Source: Scolanthus callimorphus
Taxonomy: Eukaryota > Cnidaria > Anthozoa > Actiniaria > Edwardsiidae
Length of the DNA: 64,000 bases
NCBI GenBank assembly: GCA_033964015.1
Contig: CM066918.1
Location: forward strand, 27,363,387 to 27,427,386
Direction of reading: 5' to 3'
The translations under genes were made by a program, and so were the position numbers. Below are positions 22,430 through 33,262 of the stretch, one piece after another (the first letter of the stretch is position 1; each line of letters opens with the position of its first letter). A model generated the notes under the pieces. That model worked only from the letters and a program-made list of their open reading frames with translations. It did not search any database and was not told the origin of the DNA.

Positions 22430-23270
22430 TCTTTAGTACAGGAAGTACAGAGCCTTATTTGAAGATAGATTTCACGGGATTACTTGATTGCACCAATGCG
22501 GCATGGCATGTGTGTCAAGAAGTGCAAGCGGAGAAGTACGGATCTCTCAAACTATGTGCTGTTATGCATCTCAATACACTTGACAATGGGTCAAAAAGAG
22601 CTATTCAGAATCGTGAATTTTTATCATCTATATTAGATTACCATTGTCTTCTTATTGCCGCAATTATCCGGAATTATGAAAATAAAAAAAAGTTCGGTGG
22701 ACCTCCGTTTTTCAGACTTATAAAATATAATTGCGTGATTGATTATTGATATCACTTCACAATTGCATGATCATTCTCGGATTTAGTTCGTAAGTGATTA
22801 AGAGCGTGGATAGTTGATCGAGTTTTGTTAAGTGCGAGGATACTTGCCGATTGCAGCGCTAAAATATCTAAGCCATGCAAGTTTTAAATCCCCAAAATCT
22901 TACGCCATCCAAAATGCCTTTGTGCTCACAACAGCACGGGGATCCAAAAGACAATCTCAAAAACATAAACAAAGATCAAGCTTCAGGTGAGTCTAAATGG
23001 CTGTAGTATTGATTTAGTTGCGCCAACAAACCTCTTGTGGCGAACATGAAATGATTAAATCAATTGCTCGCCATCGATAAAACAATATGAACTGCGTGCG
23101 GCCTACCAAAACGGGACCTTAAACAAAAAAATATCACATCTAACTTAGTGCGCAAAATGTTCTTAGTTGGTTATAACACCTGGAAACCTGGAAAATGACA
23201 TTAGAGAGCAATATACGTTTTGTGTAATGAGTAATGAGCTGAGACGTTTGAGAGGCCACTAGATGTTTGT
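22430..23270. other. Unique sequence downstream of the satellite
   Basis: A plus-strand open frame (22357-22749) starts in the last satellite copy and runs 100 codons into unique DNA. It has no recognisable domain and I do not call it a gene. Nothing else is supported here. Confidence 0.35.
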
Positions 23271-23287
23271 TGCGAAGACTCACGTAC

Positions 23288-23546
23288 CTGATGCAAGCTC
23301 CACGCAGTTAGGATCCAAGCAAGGCTTGGCTTTTAGCTTCTCGTATGCGAATAGCCCCGCAAGAACAAGAGATGCCAGAAGAAAGAGTATTAGGAACGCT
23401 ATCAGGCATTTGCGATTGCAGCAGCTCCTCTCTCTTGAGAATGTTATGCCCGCCTCCGGCGTTAAAGCTACTCTGGATGATGAGAGCCCCACCATCTCAG
23501 AGCCATTTTGGTAATTTGCATTCACTTCTTTTTCCTTTTCAGACAT
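23288..23546 (-). CDS. M13 peptidase alternative first exon (distal)
   Basis: Encodes 86 residues plus one base if translation starts at the Met at 23546 (MSEKEKEVNANYQNGSEM). An in-frame upstream Met at 23642 would add 32 residues. I prefer 23546 because its tail length matches the two sister exons. A basic/Cys cluster (RERSCCNRK) is followed by a transmembrane segment at about 48-68 (CLIAFLILFLLASLVLAG). The stalk ends AKPCLDPNCVELAS at donor G|GTACGT, phase 1. The Cys-x4-Cys spacing is the same as in the other two. The three exons are clearly paralogous in layout but strongly diverged in the cytoplasmic tail. Confidence 0.82.
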
Positions 23547-24130
23547 GTTTCCAAGCGAGTTGCTCAATGCAGCCAAGTTCGCGTATTCTACACTCCGAGC
23601 AAGATTCTTGCGATGTTTGGTCAAGAAATAGCTCCTCGACACTTAGGGATTTGACAGTCACCAATCCGATTGCGTGTTGTTGCCCGGGCAAAACGGAATC
23701 GTGTTTAAAAAGAGATTATAGTTGGTCTCGAGCATACAAAAAGGCTCTGTGGGGGAGAGGGCAGGGAGCTGACGCAGCAAATCGACGCCATGCCTACACG
23801 TATTTGGTGAGCAGAAAGAAAATACTTTAGGAAATCTTGGTTTACTGATTTTTTTTTTTGCGCAGACACTAGAATTTGTAGAGGTGTGTTGATGGGCACA
23901 CATTGTCGGGCACCCTTGAAGAGGGGGTTCTCTTACAAGATTTAATTTTCAGCTTCAAGTTGAGATCTGTCGAATTAAAATACCATGGTCAAAGCTCATT
24001 TCCCTAAGTGTCATCTTGATTAGAAAGAAGCAAAAAAGTCAAAGGAACACTGAAGTCAGTAATCACGTCGAACTTTTTTATTTCAATGCTAACAGGTTTG
24101 TTAGGTAAGCCCTCGTTAGCCAAGCTAAGG

Positions 24131-24505
24131 CCCTGTCTACACTAACGCGTTTTCAAAATATTCGTTTCAAACTGATACGGATTCGCATCGTGTACACTAA
24201 TAGTGTGGACGGGAGACTTAGCTCCAAACAAGCGATCAAATTTTATTTGATGTTGGCGTGTGAAAGGACAGCCTGAGACAGTCTCAAATTAATGGTACAG
24301 TTGACGTTATCGTTTTCATTTTTATCCGGATTCGACCGTCCACACTAAAACGATATGTATACGGTCGTTTTGATACACTTTCGAGAGCGTTTCCAAAGTT
24401 ATACGGATTCGATGAAAACGATCAGCGTGTTAGTGTGGACGGAAGGCTTAAACGTATCAAAAAGTATACGGATTCAAACGAAACCGCGTTAGTGTGGACG
24501 GGGTC
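24131..24505. mobile_element. Foldback element with GTCCACACTAA-type termini
   Basis: The left end CCTGTCTACACTAACGCGTT and right end CGCGTTAGTGTGGACGGGGT are inverted. The interior is made of repeated words ACGGATTCG / AAACGAT / TAGTGTGGACG in both orientations. Non-coding. Confidence 0.7.
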
Positions 24506-26060
24506 TAAATTGGCCCTAAAATCGTGAAACTGTTCCTCGTGGAAAGAAGAAAAGAAAATTCCTCAGACCCGTACAAAGGTAGAAATTGGAACCTTAACAG
24601 CAGCAATATCAACTTGGTATGCCATCTAGAGGTAATTGTAGCATATCTTGAATTAAATCTGTAAGCTCAAGGACTCTTCAACTCAGTCAAAAGGAGGAGA
24701 AATGAATACCTTAGTAATACTTTTTTTCATATCCATGGAATGCCAATGTAAAATGAGTATTTTTACCGTTGTTTTCTATTTTTATATGTTCCCTTATCTA
24801 ATATTGGATCTAATATTTAGCTGCATGAACGAAGAAAAAGTTGGTGCATTTGATTATTTTTATCGCAAATAAGTTTTCACACCAATAGTTTTCAACTCCA
24901 ATGAACTTAACTCTAGGTTAAGTTTGTAATTGTAGCATACATCTTTATTTAAATCTGCAAGCTCAAAAGTCAATGACTTTTCGACTTTAAAAGGAGAAGT
25001 AATGAATGCCAAGTAGTTGACTAATATATCGATGGAATGCCGCTTTACAATTACTACTTTTACCCGTTATTTTATATTTTTATTTTTATGTTTCTATTTC
25101 TATTTAGCTGCGCGAGCGAAGCAAACGTTGCTGTATTGATTATTTGTACCGCAATCTTGGATTTCACAGCAATAGTTTATCGTGTTTCCACTCTATAGGT
25201 TAAGTTTGTAATTGTAGCATATCTTAAATTAACTCTACCTCTAAAATCTCTCTAAAGACTCTTCAAAGGTGGTGTACTGAATGCCTTATAGTGCTTTATT
25301 ATATTTTTTACCGTTGTTTTCTGTTTTTATTCATCCCTAACTTTTATCAGATCCTGGCGTAAGAATTTGGTAGCGCAAAAATGAGCAGTTTACTAGCGTA
25401 AGTTGTCGCCAAACCTCTAGCCTAGTTTCCAACGCCAACTTTCCATTCTGCGACAGGGAAGTCATGAGTTCTAGTCTAGATGGACTTAAGTTTTTGATGA
25501 CGAACTTAGGTACGATTATGATTCACTGACCTAGAGTACAATTGATTTGCATGAGAAAAAGGGGTGGGCAGAAGGGGCAGCCCCCCCCCCCCCCCCCAGC
25601 GAAAACCTGTTTGCCCCACCAGTTAAAAGCAAAGGACGACCAAGGCTTGCCGTCGAGACAAAATTTTAGTCTAGCTACGGCCTTGCAATACTTAATAAAT
25701 GACTTACAGAAAAGAACCTCTGCTTGACTGAAGGATCACAAGAGCAGACCAGAAACATATAATATTTGTTGCTGAGCAGACCTAATAATCAAATACCCAT
25801 GGTTTGGATTACTCTAAAAGAGCTCTGCATGTTTCCCCGAGTGTCTAAACTAGGAAACATCGCACGCGTGTCCTGGAAACACAAAATGCTTCTTGTCTGG
25901 CGCAGATTTTTGTGTCCCGGCTACAAAATTTGTCACGCGCAACAATGTTTCTCGGGTGGAGAAAACATGTGTCCGGCTACAATGTTGCGCGCTACATGTG
26001 TCCTAGTTTAGCCAGGGCTTAACACCCAAGGAAATATTTGGAAATACTGTATATTTTTTA

Positions 26061-26237
26061 CTTACCATGTGCGATGGCTTTGTTTATTTCCCCCAGTTCC
26101 GTTGCATTCTTTCCCCCACTTCTATTTCTTTCGCATTCCTTTACTTTAATGTGTTTCTTCTTGATGGTTTTTGTCCAGGATCCATGCACTGATAGTATTA
26201 CTAGAATACAGCTTAGAAGGAAGTGGTACTTCATAGT
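26061..26237 (-). CDS. Candidate first exon with signal peptide, gene unknown
   Basis: An ATG at about 26234 begins MKYHFLLSCILVILSVHGSW, a good cleavable signal peptide. It is followed by a basic stretch (KTIKKKHIKVKECERNRSGG) and an N-glycosylation sequon (NAT). It ends at donor CATG|GTAAGT in phase 1. I do not recognise the mature protein. The phase is the same as the three M13 first exons and the strand is the same, so it could supply a secreted start for that gene. However, it lacks the Cys-x4-Cys pair just before the junction, so a separate secreted protein is as likely. Confidence 0.35.
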
Positions 26238-26510
26238 GTGCAAGAAAACCAAGGCGCGAGTTTGTCAGAGTCCAACCAAGTGGGACCTCCCGCTCCTTAC
26301 AGGAAAGGAATCAATAGACGAATTAAAGCATGAATTTCGCGCGCGAGATTATTATCATGCGGTGTAGGTTTGCATTACATTTTACTAAACATGTGTTGTT
26401 GGGAAGCAAAGGATTGAAATGTTTTCGCCTTGTCCAAAATATGCGCATTGCAAACCACACCAGGGAATTTCTTTGGCGAACATTTTTGCTTTTCTTTGTG
26501 ACGTAGAACG

Positions 26511-26641
26511 TTTAAAGGCCCATCACAAACCGGGAGCCTTTGCGCCCCGTTTTCTTTTGTTTTGAAATTGATCCATTGTTTTTAGGGTGTTTTGATTGGC
26601 TAAGAGTCCGCAAAGGCTCTCGGTTGGTGATGGGCCTTTAA
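26511..26641. mobile_element. TTAA-flanked MITE (copy 1)
   Basis: TTTAAAGGCCCATCACAAACC and GGTTGGTGATGGGCCTTTAA are inverted 30-bp termini and continue into GGGAGCCTTTGCG / CAAAGGCTCTC. The TTAA at both ends suggests a piggyBac-type target. Compare 31282-31528 and 59139-59359. Confidence 0.7.
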
Positions 26642-27504
26642 GTTACGTCATACCCCGCGCGCAAATTTAACGCTAATGAATTCTTATTTCGTCCGCGCGC
26701 AAGTGAGGGATCTCAAATCTTAAAATCATCTTCTACATTGTCCGGAACTAGGACATTAGTCCTACTCTTTATAACAGGTCAGTAAAATTATTAGATGACG
26801 TTAAAAACATTCCCCTGGACTCTCAGAGCAAAGAAGTGAAACAAACATATAAGACAAAAAATCGCACCCGAGAGCAATCTTTTGGTCGCGCTACCCTGTT
26901 AAACGCACTTGCAAAAACTCACTCCGTTTTTTTCCTTCTCTACGCTACGGTAGGCGCAACATTGCCATTGGCAATCTAGGAGAACGCTTAGAACCTTTGA
27001 ATTAATCAATATTAAAACGGGGCAAATTTTGTTCAACTTTTTACTTTAAATACCGGAATGCCAATATGAGCCAATATGAATAATTTTCGTTAGGTCAACT
27101 GTGTGTGCTCAAGACGAAGCAGAGATTTACAGTACCTACGGCAATTGACCGTTTTCGCGATGAGCCGTTCCGACCCGTTCTGGCGAAGACGGCTTTTGTT
27201 ATTCAAAACAGACAAGCATTGTTCTCATCCATTTATGCTGCGTGCGCAACATCGTGAAAACTGCCTTGTAATTATACTGCAAATCGTGTCTAAACGGCCC
27301 GAGATGTAGGCTTAAAAGGAATTTATATTATTTGCCGGTTGGGAGGATCATGAAATACCGTGACCGAGGTCATTAAAACTAGCGCATGCACCGCAAAATT
27401 CAGCGCGCGCTCCACTCATCCAGACCCGGACAGCTCGCGAGCCATTCAGAGCGCACGATTTGATGGATTCCGCAGAGCCTTAAAAAGGAGCTACCATACT
27501 TTAC

Positions 27505-27687
27505 CTGGATATTCCCTGGATTCAGCGCTTGTTCTTGCCGTACAATGGTCGCAAGCTCCCCTTCGATGGGCGATCCCTCATTTGCCCTTGCACGCATCAT
27601 CAGGTCACTGTCCAAGTTGACCGGTGATGCATGTGGCGGGTGGTGAACAGCGTGTTGCTGATCGGCGACCAATACAAGTCTTGTGCC
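27505..27687 (-). CDS. Candidate internal exon, unknown protein
   Basis: An open 61-codon block with acceptor TTTACAG|GGC and donor ATCCAG|GTAAAG, 183 bp, phase 0 to 0. It reads GTRLVLVADQQHAVHH, then PVNLDSDLMMRARANEGSP, and ends QALNPGNIQ. Splicing to the candidate at 28979-28675 preserves frame (..RGMFQ|GTRLV..). No family was recognised. The clean borders and length divisible by three argue for a real exon; the absence of identifiable neighbours argues against certainty. Confidence 0.35.
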
Positions 27688-28408
27688 CTGTAAACAATAC
27701 TAATGTTTTTATTCCTTAAAAATTGTGATCTGTTCGAACATATTCTAAATGAGAATTTAATGATTGGAAAACTTCTAGGATTTGTTTAAATTACGGTAGG
27801 TTTTCATAAAATGGGCCATGAAGAAAATCAGTGTCCGAAACCCTAGACGATCTTTCTGAGGCTCAAAAGAGGTTGGGAATTGCAGATTTCACGTGTTTGT
27901 ATAATATTATAAAACATTATGGGGGCCGATAAACAGCAAATTGTGCCCATTGTGAAATTGTACCCAAGAAAAATCTCAAGAGAATGTCCTTGATCGATAG
28001 TTACGTCGAGCCTAAACAGCGCCAAACGGTTTTCACCGAAAAAAATCACGGGATGTTGAATAAAGATGTTGATGGGTGACAAGTACGACGTATCGTGAAG
28101 TAAACGCGACCAATTTACCGTCGATTGCATCTAACCGCCCAAAACGCGGCAAAACAAGTTCTGTCTGCACGTCAAACTTCAAAGTTTGAACTACAATGTT
28201 TTGTCGGGAAAATTTGAGGTAAAAAGCTGTTATAGTAGCTTTGGCGAGCTTTGTGGCGCATTATCCTGGCTCTATATGAGTATTTTGGCGGGCTCTAATA
28301 TGTTAGAGCCCGCTGCTCCGAGGTCGCTTCTAAGATGGTCGTCATAAACTATAGTTTCTTGTTACTCTATGCTCTCCAAAGTTATAATAATAGTCATGTA
28401 GTTGATCT

Positions 28409-28487
28409 TCTTGGGCGTAAATATGTTTTGGGCTCTTCTCAGTGCTCATTTTAAGTCGAGCCCAAAACATATTTACGCCCGCGAACA
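28409..28487. repeat. Inverted repeat, GGGCGTAAATATGTTTTGGG
   Basis: Arms of 24 bp (GGGCGTAAATATGTTTTGGG and complement) around a ~22-bp loop. A second, smaller inversion (GCGGGCTCTAA/TTAGAGCCCGC) lies at 28287-28312. Non-coding. Confidence 0.6.
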
Positions 28488-28674
28488 TCAACTTTATTGT
28501 TATAATATATGAAGTTGAGAGAAGTGTTTCGGTCAGGAATAATAGAAACTGGGAAATGTTTCCACTCTACTGATTTTCCGCCTCATGAACTGTCAACAAC
28601 GGTGCCAAACTTCGAACATATCAAATGACAACAATAATAGAGGAGAGGCTAGCTGTCCAGGCCTCTTGAAATAC

Positions 28675-28979
28675 CTGAAACATTCCCCTAAGCCAGGGAT
28701 CATTTAATCCAGTACAGTCAGTGACATCTGTATATCTCGACAGACTGTGTGCTGTACCAGAGTTTAGCCTCTTGAGGTTACGTATGTTCACTTTGAAATC
28801 CGATACCAGTTCGCGGGCAGGTGTTGCATTTGTCGCAGATGAGTTCGACGTTCAACTCTCGACTGTCCATACTCTTTGACGTGAGAAGCCTGCACGGCAC
28901 TGGCCGCATTGCCTACACTCCTGACGTTCGCACTCTCGGCTCTGTATTCTTCCACTGAGCTTTCCCTTGTCTTGCCTTT
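28675..28979 (-). pseudogene. Possible degenerate Cys-rich exon, unknown
   Basis: Bounded by acceptor TATTTCAG|AAAGG and donor TTTCAG|GTATTT, but no single frame crosses it. One frame gives a Cys-rich segment (ECERQECRQCGQCRAGFSRQ) before a TGA. A second frame continues with ICDKCNTCP. A third runs open to the donor (ATPARELVSDFKVNIRNLKR..), joining in phase with 27687. The pattern suggests a coding exon with one or two frameshifts. The C-x2-C spacing is loosely TNFR-like, which is a guess. Confidence 0.25.
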
Positions 28980-29569
28980 CTGAAATAAGAGGTGTGAAGC
29001 CAGTAAGCAGTCGTTGAACTTTGTGCTCGAAATGACGTCTGAGGTCTCTGCATTATGGTAAACTTGGGGTCTAGCAGCCTACTTCCTGGCGTTCTGGGTG
29101 GGCTCCCTGTGGTGAGTAGGGTGGGCTCCCTGTGGTGAGTAGGTAAGTAGGAGATAGTAAGTGTGACGTCACAGGAGAACCTCTCCGGGCACAGGAAGCC
29201 CGTCAGGGACTAGATACAGTTTGGGGTCATGAATTTCGTAGCGCATGGCGCACCAACTTGGGCGGGCGCCGGTTAAACGTGGGGAGCGGACTTCAGCCCC
29301 CAGCCCTCCCTCTCAGCTCAGCTCAGATGTGTTTAGATAGATAGAGAGATGACTTTATTTAGAATCACAACTCAGGGTAGTCCCATCAGTTGCCAATGGT
29401 AGACTGCTGTCAACGGGAGCCCTACTTAGCCCTGACCCCTCAGTTTAGATGCCACAAAAGACAATATTGTTGTCTCCTATAAGTGTTAATTTTCTTGATA
29501 GGTCTAGATAGGTCTTGAATTCAAGAATTGCGGAGTATCTACTGAGCAACGCCTCATTCTGGTACCCAG

Positions 29570-29748
29570 ACCTCCTCAGCTAACCTCGCGGGGGTTGCTC
29601 TGGTAACAGCCACTGACGCATGCGCCATATATATGATGCTCCAACGCTTAAATTCAGCCAATCAGCAATGGTCCTTAAGCGGGCTGACGCCAGAGCCTGC
29701 CCTGCGAGGTGACGAGCCAGGGAGCTCTGGGAACGAGAATGGAGCATC
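29570..29748. mobile_element. MITE, GAGCTCTGGG..AACGAGAATG family (copy 1)
   Basis: Imperfect inverted termini (GACCTCCTCAGCTAACCTCG and CGAGGTGACGAGCCAGGGAG) enclose ATTCAGCCAATCAGC. A second copy is at 54614-54786. Confidence 0.55.
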
Positions 29749-29789
29749 GTTAAATGAATGTTGCGCTTAATTGAAGAATAGACCCGAAC

Positions 29790-31260
29790 GAATTTTGACC
29801 CGTCCAAGATGGCGCCGTCATCGGGATTCCGCTCGATTCTTAGCCTGCTAGTAGGCGTTGGTTGCTGTTTTTAGGTCGTTTTACGACGAGAAACGAGCGA
29901 GAATCCCGATGGACCGCCCCAGACCGAATTTTGACCCGTCCAAGATGGCGCCGTCATCGGGATTCCGCTCGATTCTTAGCCTGCTAGCAGGCGTTGGTTG
30001 CTGTTTTTAGGTCGTTTTACGACGAGAAACGAGCGAGAATCCCGATGGACCGCCCCAGACCGAATTTTGACCCGTCCAAGATGGCGCCGTCATCGGGATT
30101 CCGCTCGATTCTTAGCCTGCTAGCAGGCGTTGGTTGCTGTTTTTAGGTCGTTTTACGACGAGAAACGAGCGAGAATCCCGATGGACCGCCCCAGACCGAA
30201 TTTTGACCCGTCCAAGATGGCGCCGTCATCGGGATTCCGCTCGATTCTTAGCCTGCTAGCAGGCGTTGGTTGCTGTTTTTAGGTCGTTTGAGAAACGAGC
30301 GAGAATCCCGATGGACCGCCCCAGACCGAATTTTGACCCGTCCAAGATGGCGCCGTCATCGGGATTCCGCTCGATTCTTAGCCTGCTAGCAGGCGTTGGT
30401 TGCTGTTTTTAGGTCGTTTGAGAAACGAGCGAGAATCCCGATGGACCGCCCCAGACCGAATTTTGACCCGTCCAAGATGGCGCCGTCATCGGGATTCCGC
30501 TCGATTCTTAGCCTGCTAGCAGGCGTCGGTTGCTGTTTTTAGGTCGTTTGAGAAACGAACGAGAATCCCGATGGACCGCCCCAGACCGAATTTTGACCCA
30601 AGATGGCGCCGTCATCGGGATTCCGCTCGATTCTTAGCCTGCTAGCAGGCGTTGGTTGCTGTTTTTAGGTCGTTTGAGAAACGAGCGAGAATCCCGATGG
30701 ACCGCCCCAGACCGAATTTTGACCCAAGATGGCGCCCGTATCGGGATTCTCGCTCGATTCTCGCCGTAAAACGACCGTCATCGGGATTCCGCTCGATTCT
30801 TAGCCTGCTAGCAGGCGTTGGTTGCTGTTTTTAGGTCGTTTGAGAAACGAACGAGAATCCCGATGGACCGCCCCAGACCGAATTTTGACCCAAGATGGCG
30901 CCGTCATCGGGATTCCGCTCGATTCTTAGCCTGCTAGCAGGCGTTGGTTGCTGTTTTAGTCGTTTGAGAAACGAACGAGAATCTCGATGGACCGCCCCAG
31001 ACCGAATTTTGACCCAAGATGGCGCCGTCATCGGGATTCCGCTCGATTCTTAGCCTGCTAGCAGGCGTTGGTTGCTGTTTTTAGGTCGTTTGAGAAACGA
31101 GCGAGAATCCCGATGGACCGCCCCAGACCGAATTTTGACCCAAGATGGCGCCCGTATCGGGATTCTCGCTCGATTCTCGCCGTAAAACGACCTAAAAACA
31201 GCCAACCAACGCCTGCTAGCAGGCTACTCGATTCTCGCCATAAAACGACCTAAAACAGTC
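29790..31260. repeat. Tandem array of ~125-136-bp palindromic units with YY1-like core
   Basis: About eleven units. Each has AATTTTGACCC, CAAGATGGCGCCGTCATCGG, GATTCCGCTCGATTCTTAGC, CTGCTAGCAGGCGTTGGTTG, then AAACGAGCGAGAATCCCGAT and GGACCGCCCCAGACCG. The GCTCGATTCTT and GAGCGAGAATCCCGAT parts are inverted, so the unit folds back. Units shorten to the right by loss of TTTTACGAC and CGT. The last unit runs into an inverted piece. The AAGATGGCGCC core resembles the YY1 site AAGATGGCGGC. Confidence 0.88.
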
Positions 31261-31281
31261 AATGCTTGTTTGGCCCCAGCC

Positions 31282-31528
31282 TTTAAAGAGCCCGTGTCAG
31301 CCACCTCCATTGGCATTGCTATTGTTTTCGTTCGATATTAGAAGACGAATTCTCTTTGAATAAACATCTAAAAACAAAGTTTCAGATTTGACTTACCAAA
31401 TTCAATCAAGAGCATTGCTCTATATTCTCTAAATCAGCCGATGGAAATGGATAGTTTTTCCGGATTCGTTTTTTCCGACTTGGTATGTTGCTATGCTCTA
31501 AAAATGGCGGCCGACACAGGCTCTTTAA
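31282..31528. mobile_element. TTAA-flanked MITE (copy 2)
   Basis: TTTAAAGAGCCCGTGTCAGCC at the left and GGCCGACACAGGCTCTTTAA at the right are inverted termini. The right end includes AAAATGGCGGCCGAC. It abuts the right edge of the palindromic array. Confidence 0.7.
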
Positions 31529-31830
31529 ATTAGTTAGACGTTCCCATACCATGAAAAAGCGTCCTGTGGCCTTAATTTGCCCCACATGGCGAGCTTAACG
31601 AACAAGCCACCGCGACATCCGCTCTTTTTCAAATTTTAATAGTGAAGGCGTCTCCCTCGAGTAACCCGTTGAGCATGTTATGTCTCACATAACTTTCGAT
31701 CTTCAAAATTATTCGATATGAAAGTGAAAGGGAAAGCTTGACCAGCCTGGCCACATTGATTGACGGACGCTAAAACGCAGTTTGGCGCCACTGGAAATTA
31801 AAGGGACCATGTGACGGTTGTGGTCTACAT

Positions 31831-31966
31831 AAACGGTCTTTCTTGGTGTTGCAAGATGTATTGTATTTTGGATTGGAGCTATTGTATTCCATCTTATTGT
31901 TTCGTTCTACGGTCTTTTGTCTTCTATTGTCTTTATGCCTCTGGTGCCTTGCAACACCAAGAAAGA
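31831..31966. mobile_element. Foldback, GGTCTTTCTTGGTGTTGCAAG
   Basis: GGTCTTTCTTGGTGTTGCAA and TTGCAACACCAAGAAAGAGCC form inverted ends of a 136-bp non-coding element. The interior repeats TTGTATT/TCTTATTGT words. Confidence 0.6.
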
Positions 31967-31969
31967 GCC

Positions 31970-33240
31970 ACATAAACAACTTAGAATTATATGCTTCTAT
32001 TTAGGCTTAGAAAAAAAAATGAACTTGAATTTGAGCTTCTTTTCTTACGTATAAAGCTATCACATTTCCAAGTTTGAAAACGTTCAGCCTGGGGGAGGAA
32101 TTTGTACTGATCTAGCAGCTGAAATCTAAACGATTATTTTCCTTGACTACATTTTGCCTTTACGAGGAGGGGTTAGCAGAACTTCGAAGTCGCCACATTT
32201 GATTGATGTCTATTTCAGTGTAGACCAATGGAGATAAAATATCACCGAGAACCTCTAAACTAGTTGGTGTTTGGGTGGGGGTAGCCAGGGGTTTAATGTT
32301 AAGGGCGTCTCACTTCCATCCTCGGAGACCCAGGGAATTTTCCTTCTGCTCCCCTCTCCGAGGATGTCTCATTTCTCAGATGAGAAATAGTAACTAGTAG
32401 TTTACCATCATAGTTAAGTTCTAAAACATTTTACAGAAAAGTCGACACAACGTAGAGAATATAGTTTTATGTACAATATTTCGGCCGGCCAAACCAGCCT
32501 TCTTCGTGTATTGTGAATACAAATTGGCATGCTATTTAAGAAATAGAACACATTTTGCCATGTACCATAGCCTGATGGTAGCACGCGTGAAAGGTTGGGA
32601 GAACAACAAAGGCTGTGGGAACACGAGCCCCTATATATACATATATAGAGAGAGGAGACTCTTCTTCTATAGCTATGTTACCATGTTACTAGCATTGATA
32701 GTCTTCCCTTGAAAACGTTATCACCTTAGAACTTTGAAAGAAGAAAACAATAACAAAAGAAGCTCGTCTCCCTTGAGAGGTTTTTGATAACTAAAACAGG
32801 ATTAAGACACTAGTCGCCATCCGAGCAGCCATAATTTAGCCATAAAAAGTCACCAGTGATAGATATTGGCTTCTCGTGAATAGGGCTAATGGAAAGCCTG
32901 TAGATCATCCCTGATTGTGTGTTTATTATCTGTGAATAGAGAGCCGTCTAAAAGCGTATGGGCCAATGATTGGAGGAGGAAATATTCCTATACACAATGA
33001 CGTATGCAACCAGACTTTACTGACGTGCTATGTTGATATAGAACTCCGCCCACATTACGAATGTGAGCTTATTTATGCAATTCCTCCGCTATATTGAGTT
33101 GTTTACGGCAACCACAGCTGAATTTAGTCTGCAGTTAGTCTCTGTGTGTTTACAACTACGGCGAATTGATTAACCAAAGCGTGAAACGCCATCCGTCCAT
33201 AAGATCGAGAGTAAGCACGGATATTTTTAATGTCGTGAGT
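31970..33240. other. Intergenic region upstream of the tetraspanin
   Basis: No exon or long repeat was recognised, only a short (TA)n/(GA)n tract near 32633-32657. The last ~200 bp (33040-33262) are the probable tetraspanin promoter and 5'UTR, with a CCGCCC box at 33047 and ATTTATGCAATT at 33070. A transcription start cannot be placed. Confidence 0.4.
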
Positions 33241-33262
33241 TGGTGAACGAATTGAGGTCAAA

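Noticed and set aside
20673..22749. Series of overlapping 60-130-codon open frames
   Set aside because: They are frames running through the 166-bp satellite, shifting by one base per unit. No independent coding signal is seen.
26038..26367. 109-codon plus-strand open frame
   Set aside because: It has no domain and overlaps the better-supported signal-peptide exon on the minus strand.
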